Position numbers and translations under genes: made by a program. This document shows positions 1-5,823 of a DNA stretch of 8,417 bases, in pieces; the first letter of the stretch is position 1, and each line of letters begins with the position of its first letter. The notes under the pieces are model-generated. The model searched no databases, was not told where the DNA came from, and was given only the letters and a program-made list of their open reading frames with translations. The stretch is from assembly GCA_050251575.1 (NCBI GenBank), contig JBFWMP010000125.1, forward strand, positions 1-8,417, read 5' to 3'. Origin of the DNA: X23 sp050251575. Lineage in GTDB: Bacteria > Bacillota > Clostridia > SK-Y3.

Positions 1-12
1 CCCTTGCTCGAC

Positions 13-33
13 ATATAATGCATGATGCATCGT
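13..33 (+). promoter_or_regulatory. Putative GntR operator 1 overlapping a -10 box
   Basis: A perfect 13-bp palindrome ATGCAT-G-ATGCAT lies at 18-30. A perfect TATAAT sits at 14-19 on the plus strand, so the palindrome begins inside the -10 element. The whole 21-bp block 13-33 is identical to the reverse complement of 2076-2096, in front of the dehydrogenase gene. A half-site spacing with one central base is typical of GntR-family operators. The matching -35 would lie left of the window. A promoter here would read towards the GntR gene with a long leader. The site could also control a leftward gene outside the window. Confidence 0.65.
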
Positions 34-89
34 TCTGTAATTAAGATATCACAAAAATTACAAAAAGTAAATACTATTTTACACATATT

Positions 90-118
90 TTAGTAACTTT
101 TAGTTATATACGTATAAT
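90..118 (+). promoter_or_regulatory. Candidate promoter, weak -35
   Basis: A perfect TATAAT at 113-118 is preceded after 17 bp by TTAGTA (90-95), which matches TTGACA at only three positions. It faces the GntR gene. The region is very AT-rich, so a chance -10 match is possible, and the promoter at 181-209 is the better candidate. Confidence 0.25.
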
Positions 119-161
119 TTAGATAAAGATCAGTACATATCTAATATATGAAATATTTTTC

Positions 162-174
162 ATGCATTATGCAT
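162..174. promoter_or_regulatory. Putative GntR operator 2
   Basis: The palindrome ATGCAT-T-ATGCAT matches operators 1 and 3 except for the central base. It ends 6 bp before the -35 hexamer of the predicted gntR promoter. This position suits autoregulation of the GntR gene, by blocking RNA polymerase or by pairing with operator 1, which is centred 144 bp upstream. The regulator assignment is inferred from proximity. Confidence 0.6.
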
Positions 175-180
175 TTTGTG

Positions 181-209
181 TTGATAATCAATTGTCTGTA
201 TGCTAAACT
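181..209 (+). promoter_or_regulatory. Predicted promoter of the GntR gene
   Basis: The -35 hexamer TTGATA (181-186), a 17-bp spacer and the -10 hexamer TAAACT (204-209) are present. A TG at 201-202 adds an extended -10. It lies 48 bp before the start codon, and a GAGGG ribosome binding site at 247-251 is 6 nt from the ATG. Confidence 0.5.
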
Positions 210-257
210 TATTAATAATAAATATAAATAGCTAATAACACAGAAAGAGGGCAATAA

Positions 258-929
258 ATGGAAACATCAGAATTCGGTTTTTCAATTGATGATTTGCGCA
301 GCACTAGTGATAAAGTCTGCGATGTTATTCGACGTGCAATTATCTCCAAAACACTGCCTGCCGGGGAGCGTCTTGTGGAAGCCAAGATGGCTAAAGATTT
401 AAAAGTGAGCATTACACCTGTACGGCAAACTTTTGCCCAATTGGCCAATCAGGGATTACTCACTGTCTATCCTTTCAAAGGCACCTATGTCACTGAAATC
501 ACAAGAAAATATGTAGACGATGTTTTATTTGTTCGAAAATACCTCGAAACTGCCGCTGTTGAGTTGTGCTTTAATCAATTAACTGCACAAGACGCTAATA
601 CTCTGCAGTCCTATTGTGAAATGTCCGACAATTATTTTGAAGAAGGTAACCTGTACGCTGCCATCGACTATGATATCATGTTCCACAACTATTTCTTTGA
701 GCGTTGTGGCAATGAACTTCTCATAGAAATGTGGAATAGCATTAAAAGCCGCATACAGTATATCCAGTCATACACCAAGCCAAAAACACTTCCATCCCAT
801 TATATGGATATGCGCCATGGCTGCATAATTGATGCGCTGTATAAAGGTAACAAGCAAGCATTTATTGAACGCTTGAATCACCATATCGAAACCGCCAACA
901 CTTATGCCGGTTTTAAATCGAACGATTGA
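258..929 (+). CDS. GntR-family (FadR/FCD subfamily) transcriptional regulator
   Basis: This is a cytoplasmic DNA-binding regulator of 223 residues, the usual length for the FCD subfamily. The N-terminal winged helix-turn-helix covers about residues 13-80, with the typical run PAGERLVEAKMAKDLKVS then TPVRQTFAQLANQGLL and the wing FKGTYV. The all-helical FCD ligand domain (about 85-212) keeps R93 and E97 of the R..xE motif. It also keeps the metal-binding set D139, H143 (D..FH), H187 and H208/H209, so a metal-assisted carboxylate effector is likely. The start is supported by GAGGG six nt upstream. The gene converges on the Ldh2-type dehydrogenase, and both are associated with copies of the same ATGCAT-N-ATGCAT palindrome. 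This suggests that it is an autoregulated repressor of that enzyme. The exact ligand cannot be read from the sequence. Confidence 0.93.
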   Translation: METSEFGFSIDDLRSTSDKVCDVIRRAIISKTLPAGERLVEAKMAKDLKVSITPVRQTFAQLANQGLLTVYPFKGTYVTEITRKYVDDVLFVRKYLETAAVELCFNQLTAQDANTLQSYCEMSDNYFEEGNLYAAIDYDIMFHNYFFERCGNELLIEMWNSIKSRIQYIQSYTKPKTLPSHYMDMRHGCIIDALYKGNKQAFIERLNHHIETANTYAGFKSND

Positions 930-958
930 AAATAAGAAAACTTATCTTTGCGCATATT

Positions 959-986
959 AAAAGCCGGACCTCAATGTCCGGCTTTT
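959..986. terminator. Bidirectional rho-independent terminator
   Basis: An 11-bp perfect stem, AAAAGCCGGAC (959-969) with GTCCGGCTTTT (976-986), closes a 6-nt loop. The A-rich left flank and T-rich right flank give a U-tail in both directions. It lies 29 nt after the GntR stop codon and 11 nt after the dehydrogenase stop codon, so it ends both convergent transcripts. Confidence 0.9.
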
Positions 987-997
987 GTTTTATATAT

Positions 998-2044
998 TTA
1001 AATTGTACAATCAACCCCGAATTTTTCACCCAAACCGCGTAGTTCTTCGTAAACAACATCGGATAAGTCAATGCCGTTTGCTTTGCGTTCCTTTCTGCGC
1101 CTCTGCTCAATCTCGCCTGGTACGAAGATTTCACTCACACCTTCACTTTTGGGTAACGCTTTAATCTCAGAAACCATCTGCTCCATTCTCGCCTTGAACT
1201 GATCAACTTCGACGAATTTCGAGATGTCGATTGCACAAAAGATATGTCCGACATCCTGTGGATTTTCGAAGTCATTCCACATATTATTCAAATGCGGCCC
1301 AAACTGGGCACCGCTCAATATGCCGCATAACACGTCCATAAACAGTGAGAGACCGTATCCCTTTGGCCCACCGATGGGGACAACACTGCCTTTAGCACCC
1401 TCGGCTGCATTTGTAGTGGGTTTACCTTCCTTAGTGAGTGCCCAGCCGAGAGGGATGTCTTTTCCAAGCTTGGCTGCAAGGATGACTTTGCCCATGGCAA
1501 CCACGCTCGGTGCCATATCAAGAATCATTGGTTCACCATTAGTTGGAACACCAATTGCAAGCGGATTTGTCCCCACATAAGTCTTAGGACTACCCCAAGG
1601 TGCAATGTTCGGCGGCGCATTGGTTCCCGTTACTCCTACCATATTGGCTTCGGTCGCTAACTTAACAAAATAAGAAGCCATACCATAATGATTGGAGTTT
1701 TTAACAGTGATGAAACAGCAGCCATTTTCCTTTGCCTTCTCGATGCAACGGTTCATGGCATAAACACCAACAACCATGCCCATCGAATTGCAAGCATTAA
1801 GTGCGATGCTTGCAGGATATTCCTGCTCCGCCTTTGCTTCAAACTCTCTGTTGACGACTCCTGTTTCAAGTCGTTTCATATAAATTGTCATACGACTAAC
1901 ACCATGTGATTCCACACCGCACAAATCAGCATCTACCAGGCTATCCGCCACAATCAACGCTTCCTCTTCAGATACTCCTTGTGTCATGATGAGCTTTTGA
2001 CAGTATGTACGCAAATCTTCCCAGTTGATTTTATGTACTCCCAT
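998..2044 (-). CDS. Ldh2/MDH2/YlbC-family NAD(P)-dependent 2-hydroxyacid dehydrogenase
   Basis: This is a cytoplasmic oxidoreductase of 348 residues, the usual family length. The family interconverts 2-oxo acids and 2-hydroxy acids; members include malate/L-lactate dehydrogenases, ureidoglycolate dehydrogenase (AllD), sulfolactate dehydrogenase and 2,3-diketogulonate reductase. The N-terminal SHGVSR motif holds the catalytic His47 and Arg51. Other family marks are NSNHYG (His119), YVGTNPLAIGVP (about 156-167), LDMAPS (Asp176; usually DMATS) and GGPKGYGLSLFMDVLCG (225-241) with Lys228. The C terminus has the PGEIEQRRR segment. The ATG is preceded by AAGGGGG (2054-2060) with a 9-nt spacer. It is monocistronic, with a putative GntR operator on its -10 box, so induction by the substrate or a related carboxylate is likely. 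The substrate cannot be settled from the sequence; no neighbouring catabolic gene is visible to narrow it. Confidence 0.92.
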   Translation of the reverse strand: MGVHKINWEDLRTYCQKLIMTQGVSEEEALIVADSLVDADLCGVESHGVSRMTIYMKRLETGVVNREFEAKAEQEYPASIALNACNSMGMVVGVYAMNRCIEKAKENGCCFITVKNSNHYGMASYFVKLATEANMVGVTGTNAPPNIAPWGSPKTYVGTNPLAIGVPTNGEPMILDMAPSVVAMGKVILAAKLGKDIPLGWALTKEGKPTTNAAEGAKGSVVPIGGPKGYGLSLFMDVLCGILSGAQFGPHLNNMWNDFENPQDVGHIFCAIDISKFVEVDQFKARMEQMVSEIKALPKSEGVSEIFVPGEIEQRRRKERKANGIDLSDVVYEELRGLGEKFGVDCTI

Positions 2045-2075
2045 ATTAATAGTCCCCCTTATTTAAAATTTTACT

Positions 2076-2096
2076 ACGATGCATCATGCATTATAT
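2076..2096 (-). promoter_or_regulatory. Dehydrogenase promoter -10 with putative GntR operator 3
   Basis: On the minus strand TATAAT (2095-2090) runs into the palindrome ATGCAT-C-ATGCAT (2079-2091). The 21-bp block is the exact reverse complement of 13-33. The -35 is weak: TTGCTG at 2120-2115 is 19 bp away. A protein bound here would cover the -10 and the start point, a classic repression geometry. The start codon is 35 nt beyond the -10 hexamer's outer palindrome edge. Confidence 0.7.
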
Positions 2097-2185
2097 CTTG
2101 GTATAATATTATCACAGCAACATGCAAAAGTAAATAGTCCTTACATAGATTTTGTACTGCTTTCCAAAAATCAGAACAAAAAATA

Positions 2186-2238
2186 CCCCTCCTTGCAGTA
2201 AACAGTTTTATTATTTTAACTGTCTACCACAAGGGGAG
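2186..2238 (-). terminator. Long hairpin terminator, minus-strand transcription
   Basis: Read on the minus strand, the arms 2238-2218 and 2207-2186 pair along about 21 positions with one bulged A and four G-U pairs, around a 10-nt A/T loop. The core pairs are CCTTG with CAAGG and ACAGTT with AACTGT. TATTTTTTG follows directly. No plus-strand U-tail is present, so it serves transcripts coming from the DUF2442 side. The unusual length also leaves open a miniature repeat or an IS-end origin. Confidence 0.65.
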
Positions 2239-2324
2239 CATATCATGTTAGCAATCCTTTTTCCTTTGCATAAACATTACCTGTTTACTTATACTTTTAT
2301 CCGTTGGTTTTAATTCATCCATGA

Positions 2325-2489
2325 TTAATTACAATTTGTATTACCTATTCGACAGCATTCGACCGTTGTTTTATTAATTAAGCCATCGTGACCATTATCT
2401 ATAGCAAAAACAATAAGTATATTACTCTGCACTAAGAGCAACGTCATACAAAGCACTATTGATAATATCTTTGTTTTTCTCTGTTTATT
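2325..2489 (-). pseudogene. Relic of a small exported peptide gene, start codon lost
   Basis: An open frame of 54 codons begins right after an in-frame TAA (2490-2492). It encodes a basic start (NKQRKTK), a hydrophobic core of about 22 residues (ILSIVLCMTLLLVQSNILIVFA) best split as ILSIVLCMTLLL then VQSNILIVFA, and a short tail with three cysteines (ECCRIGNTNC). That is the layout of a signal peptide plus a small mature peptide. A good AAGGAG ribosome binding site sits at 2504-2509, but the codon at the right distance is ATA (2493-2495) followed by TAA. An ATG TTA/AAA-type start may have been mutated. The only internal ATG lies inside the hydrophobic core and has no ribosome binding site. 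I do not recognise a family. It could also be a chance frame. Confidence 0.35.
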
Positions 2490-2580
2490 TTATATGTTCA
2501 AATCTCCTTGTTCTCACTAAATAATAATAACTGCAAGCAGTCAGGATTGACTGCCCAGCAACTGCAGACATATTTACCAT
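2485..2580 (-). other. Doubtful 31-codon ORF upstream of the peptide relic
   Basis: This frame starts at ATG 2580 and gives a 31-residue peptide with a mildly hydrophobic middle (AVAGQSILTACSYYYLV) and a basic end (RTRRFEHIK). It contains the hairpin at 2537-2554 and ends inside the start of the peptide relic in another frame. No clear ribosome binding site is present. The two frames could be halves of one frameshifted membrane protein, or simply noise. Confidence 0.15.
2537..2554 (-). repeat. Perfect 7-bp hairpin, possible weak terminator
   Basis: GCAGTCA (2537-2543) and TGACTGC (2548-2554) form a perfect stem around a 4-nt loop. On the minus strand it is followed by TTGCAGTTATTATTATTTAG, a broken T-rich tract. 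It lies 67 nt after the DUF2442 stop codon and may be a leaky terminator for that gene. Confidence 0.4.
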
Positions 2581-2620
2581 AACACTATCAATATTTATCT
2601 ACAGTTGATAATCAACAATC

Positions 2621-2854
2621 TTATCTTTCAATACTGCCAATGATTTCATCTATTGTAATCTGGCATAGGCTATCCCATACAAGGGTATTTTCGTTTTCAA
2701 TCGTAACAGATTTAAATCTGTCAATATTAGTAAGCCTACAAAATCTAACTGCCTGCAATCTAGGTTTCATATCGTAGATGATTTTGTGATGATTATCGAG
2801 CTCTATCACGAGGGTATGGTCATCATTCGGAATAATATTTATAATCTTAGACAC
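2621..2854 (-). CDS. DUF2442 domain protein
   Basis: This 77-residue cytoplasmic protein fits the DUF2442 family (about 80 residues) along its whole length. The order is an N-terminal beta hairpin with a D-x-x-L-x-I-x-x-D pattern (DDHTLVIELDN), the YDMKP step, a central FCRLTNIDRFKSVTIEN, and the terminal VWDSLCQITIDEI (usually V.W..G.D...D.L). Translation starts at GTG, supported by AAGGAGGA six nt upstream (2861-2868). The family has no established biochemical function. It is often encoded beside a DUF4160 protein, and the pair is suspected to be toxin-antitoxin-like. No DUF4160 partner is visible here; a terminator separates it from the LuxR gene upstream. With only 28 nt between that terminator and the GTG, its own promoter is not obvious, so read-through may drive it. 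Confidence 0.8.
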   Translation of the reverse strand: MSKIINIIPNDDHTLVIELDNHHKIIYDMKPRLQAVRFCRLTNIDRFKSVTIENENTLVWDSLCQITIDEIIGSIER

Positions 2855-2881
2855 CTATATTCCTCCTTCACAAATATAAAT

Positions 2882-2917
2882 AAAAAACTCCACTATAAAA
2901 TCATAGCAGAGTTTTTC
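2882..2917 (-). terminator. Terminator of the LuxR-family gene
   Basis: AAAAACTC (2883-2890) pairs with GAGTTTTT (2909-2916), and CTAT pairs with ATAG inside a small internal loop, around an AAAATC loop. Minus-strand transcripts leave it through TTTTTTATTTATA. It begins 40 nt after the stop codon of the LuxR-family gene. Confidence 0.75.
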
Positions 2918-2956
2918 AAGGTGGTATATTATCGCATGAGATACTTTTATCGAATT

Positions 2957-5437
2957 TTAGATTATTTTCAGCTCCATAGCTTTTTTAACAGCTGAAGCCC
3001 GTCCGGTTACATCTAGCTTCCTATAGATGGCTGTAATATTCTTTCGGACGGTAACCTCAGCGATAAAAAGTTTTAGGGCAATCTCCCGGTTGGTTTTGCC
3101 TTCTACAACAAGCTCGAGTATTTGAGTCTCTCGATTCGTCAGTAAAGGGACTGCTAACTGTGTCCCTTTCAAACGCTTTACATTAACAGAATATTGGGAC
3201 GTGTACGCCACAAGCTCGTCAAGATACTCATCCTTCCCGCCATCTCTTTGCAGGTCTTGAAGTACCTCAAGAATATATATGCCATATTCTGCAAAGGGCA
3301 GTATAATACGATCTGCTTTTCCAATATCCAGAGCAGATAAAATAGCAGGTTTTGCATCTTCTATGCCATAAAGATTGTATTTGGCGGCTGCATCCAATAT
3401 ATAAGTATGCAGATAACCCATTAAATTGTTAAAATGAGAAAAAGCCTGCTGCATTTCCTCGCACAGTACTTCTAATTTTATATAATTCTTCTTAAGCAAA
3501 AGGTATTTTGCGTAGATAATATGGTTAAATCCCATACCTTGGTACAATACCTCACTCTGTTCTATATCTCCCATTCTGAGCCATCTGGCAAAACCATTTT
3601 CTTTCCCCGTTATACCCCCTATGTAACCTGCACATAGGTCAAATGCACTGTTAAGAATGGGGATGCTGCACGCCTCTACTTCAGCACTTAAATCATCCAT
3701 AATCTCCAGGGCTTCATTAAACTTACCCTGTGCTGCGTATACTCGTGAAATGCTAAACTTCGCACATATTAAAACCGAAACCTGTTCCATGGTTTTGGCC
3801 TTGTATATCGCCTTATAAGCGTTTATCTCAGCACCTTCAAAATCTCCGGTTTCCAAGCAGTATTCCGCTTGCAGCAGATCATCAAACCCTCTACCACAAC
3901 CTCCAGCCATTTCCGTGTAGTAATGAAACATCTCTTCAACGCACTTCTTCGTCCACAGCAAATTCCCTTTTTTACGGTAATAAAGGTATAAAGCATGGGG
4001 GGCACCAAAAGTAATAATTTTATCCTTATTTGCGATGAAGGAATGTCCTCCTAAAATCTCATGTGCTTTTGCCAGTTTTTCAAGCATCACAGAAACATCA
4101 TTAAAGCCTATATAGGCTCTGATTAATTCAATTTCTCCAGAAATCCGTGTTTTCATTGCACAACATATGCTATCATCATTCTGATAATACTGCTCTATAT
4201 CTGATAAAAGGCATGCACCACTATCCTGGTCTACATTCGTAACATAAAAACCAGTATAGGCAAGATAGCCGATAAGGTGGCAGCATTTTATTTCAACAGG
4301 AATATGCTCAAATATTTCTAATATATACCTAGGGTTACTGTCCATCACTAAGTTTATACCATCTTTCTCAAATTCCTCCAGAATAAGATCGTATTCTTTT
4401 GCTTTTAAGAAATATTTCAACCCTGAAATAATATCACCATTATGAATGCACCACTGACCTGAACGTTTGTATAAATCGCCAATCTTTATATTAGCTGGCA
4501 GCTCCGCAAGTAGTTTTTTAAAATAATTATTTAAAATATTATGAATTCTATATACACCATCCTGGTGATCATAACGGATAAAGGAGTTTGCGTAGCTTAA
4601 TTCTTGAATAATCCTTTCAGTTCCCATGTCATCGGTTACATATACCGCTTGCTCCGGTGTGAAGCTGTCAAGTACGCATAATGATTTCAATATCAGTACT
4701 TCCTTGCTCGTATACCGTGACATAACTGCTGCTTCAATCAACTTTTCAATACTTCTGCCAGGCTCCAATCTGCCTATTTCAGCATATCTTTGCATGATCA
4801 GATATATAGCCGATGCCCAGCCCTCTGATATCTCATATACCCGCCTCGCGGTATCATCAGATATATCATGGCCATACAGCTTAAAGTACTTTTTTATTTC
4901 ATCCGCACTAACTTCAAATAAGTGATTTTTTATCAGATAGCAATATCCTTTGAGCATTAATTCATCAATACTCATTTCAGGTATTGTCCTTGAGAGAATG
5001 AGAATATGAAATCCATCTATGTTCGCACGTACCATTCGTTCAATCAGCCTATCAAACTCAGATGAATGAGCAAAATGATAATCGTCAATTACCAGTACGG
5101 TGTTGGTCATATAAGTTAAATCTTCAATTATTTTCAATACCTTGTCTCTTTGTGGAGTATCAACAGGAAAACCCAGAGCACGAAGCTGTTTACCAATCTC
5201 CGGCTTGGTTCTTGCTATCTGACTTGCGAGAGAGTCCCATATATACTGAGGAGATGCTTCATCACTTTCAATAGATACCCAAGTAAATTTTGTATTAGTA
5301 TTATTGAGAAAATCCCTTGCTGATATAGTTTTTCCATAACCCATAGCCGCCACTGCCATCGTCAGTGGGTAGTCAAATATGTTATTAAACTCTGCACTAA
5401 TATGTTCACGTTTTAAAATATGCTGCCGCGTTAACAT
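2957..5437 (-). CDS. LuxR-family ATP-dependent transcriptional regulator (LAL/MalT type)
   Basis: This is a large cytoplasmic signal-transducing activator of 826 residues, within the LAL/MalT range of about 800-900. The N-terminal STAND-type ATPase has the P-loop MGYGKT (G33, G35, K36, T37) and the Walker B segment VLVIDDYH (114-121), the family form. About 250-760 is the helical, TPR-like region expected for effector sensing. A C-terminal LuxR helix-turn-helix (about 765-826) shows LLTNRETQILELVVEGKTNREIA and then TVRKNITAIYRKLDV. The ATG start has AAGGTGGTGA (5441-5450) upstream. In the family, ATP and an inducer switch the protein to an active oligomer. No adjacent target operon is visible, so its regulon is unknown. 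It is transcribed alone, with its own promoter and terminator. Confidence 0.92.
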   Translation of the reverse strand: MLTRQHILKREHISAEFNNIFDYPLTMAVAAMGYGKTISARDFLNNTNTKFTWVSIESDEASPQYIWDSLASQIARTKPEIGKQLRALGFPVDTPQRDKVLKIIEDLTYMTNTVLVIDDYHFAHSSEFDRLIERMVRANIDGFHILILSRTIPEMSIDELMLKGYCYLIKNHLFEVSADEIKKYFKLYGHDISDDTARRVYEISEGWASAIYLIMQRYAEIGRLEPGRSIEKLIEAAVMSRYTSKEVLILKSLCVLDSFTPEQAVYVTDDMGTERIIQELSYANSFIRYDHQDGVYRIHNILNNYFKKLLAELPANIKIGDLYKRSGQWCIHNGDIISGLKYFLKAKEYDLILEEFEKDGINLVMDSNPRYILEIFEHIPVEIKCCHLIGYLAYTGFYVTNVDQDSGACLLSDIEQYYQNDDSICCAMKTRISGEIELIRAYIGFNDVSVMLEKLAKAHEILGGHSFIANKDKIITFGAPHALYLYYRKKGNLLWTKKCVEEMFHYYTEMAGGCGRGFDDLLQAEYCLETGDFEGAEINAYKAIYKAKTMEQVSVLICAKFSISRVYAAQGKFNEALEIMDDLSAEVEACSIPILNSAFDLCAGYIGGITGKENGFARWLRMGDIEQSEVLYQGMGFNHIIYAKYLLLKKNYIKLEVLCEEMQQAFSHFNNLMGYLHTYILDAAAKYNLYGIEDAKPAILSALDIGKADRIILPFAEYGIYILEVLQDLQRDGGKDEYLDELVAYTSQYSVNVKRLKGTQLAVPLLTNRETQILELVVEGKTNREIALKLFIAEVTVRKNITAIYRKLDVTGRASAVKKAMELKII

Positions 5438-5482
5438 AAGTCACCACCTTAATCAGACAAACTCTATGCTGCTTTTTGTATC

Positions 5483-5491
5483 ATTTTACCA
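5483..5491 (-). promoter_or_regulatory. Extended -10 promoter of the LuxR-family gene
   Basis: On the minus strand TGG-TAAAAT forms an extended -10 element (TGn at 5491-5489, TAAAAT at 5488-5483). No good -35 is seen at 16-18 bp, which is common with extended -10 promoters. It lies 45 nt before the start codon of the LuxR gene. Confidence 0.45.
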
Positions 5492-5511
5492 CATTATGTC
5501 GAATGAAGGTA

Positions 5512-5810
5512 CTAATTTTTTAGTGAAGTATCCTTAACATATTTCGGAAATTTCTTCTTAAAAATCTCCCAAGTCCTTGTTCCAAATACCAATATAAATT
5601 CAAGTTTACTAAACAACTTAAATTTCTTGTAGAAAAATCTATCAGGGCAATTATTTAAATTGCATTTCCAATCTGCTTATAAACCTTATCCAACCTTGCA
5701 TTATCAATCTTATCATCATTTTTACAATAGATTAAACCGCAATCATATTCTTGATGAATTAGAATGTAAATATAATATATTGGTTCCGAGAAAACCATGA
5801 TTTTTATCAC
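5512..5810 (-). pseudogene. Frameshifted gene remnant in two frames
   Basis: Two adjoining reading frames look protein-like but are short and out of phase. The first, 5810-5655, can start at GTG and gives 51 residues, including SEPIYYIYILIHQEYDCGL, IYCKNDDKIDNARLDKVYKQ and IGN before a stop. The second continues in a different frame from about 5670 to the TAG at 5512-5514, with NNCPDRFFYKKFKLFSKL, then EFILVFGTRTWEIFKKKFP. The second part faintly recalls the C-terminal part of uracil-DNA-glycosylase-like proteins (a hydrophobic strand, FG, then a Trp helix). That is a weak impression, not an identification. There is no full-length start domain. A single indel near 5655-5675 would join the halves. 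It lies directly downstream of the ABC-F gene. Confidence 0.4.
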
Positions 5811-5823
5811 ATTTTTATGGTTT
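5791..5823 (-). terminator. Weak candidate terminator after the ABC-F gene
   Basis: A 7-bp inverted repeat AAACCAT/ATGGTTT encloses 18-19 nt of A/T-rich sequence. On the minus strand it is followed by TTCTCGG, so the U-tail is short. It starts within the ABC-F stop codon and overlaps the beginning of the downstream gene remnant. Confidence 0.3.

Noticed and set aside
105..116. Palindrome-like TATATACGTATA upstream of the GntR gene
   Set aside because: Short AT-rich palindromes are frequent here and it does not recur, unlike ATGCAT-N-ATGCAT.
212..448. Minus-strand ORF of 78 codons across the start of the GntR gene
   Set aside because: It is antisense to the clear GntR helix-turn-helix region and runs through its promoter and ribosome binding site.
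1224..1580. Plus-strand ORF of 118 codons opposite the dehydrogenase gene
   Set aside because: It lies entirely inside the well-supported dehydrogenase gene on the other strand, has no ribosome binding site and encodes no recognisable domain.
2248..2322. Minus-strand frame of 24 codons beginning MDELKPTDKS
   Set aside because: It has no ribosome binding site and no similarity I can name, and lies in AT-rich DNA where such short frames are expected by chance.
2786..2995. Plus-strand ORF of 69 codons across the terminator and DUF2442 start
   Set aside because: It crosses a clear minus-strand terminator and the strong ribosome binding site of the DUF2442 gene, and has low-complexity AT-driven composition.
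4626..4925. Plus-strand ORF of 99 codons inside the LuxR-family gene
   Set aside because: It is the antisense shadow of a conserved helical region of the regulator.
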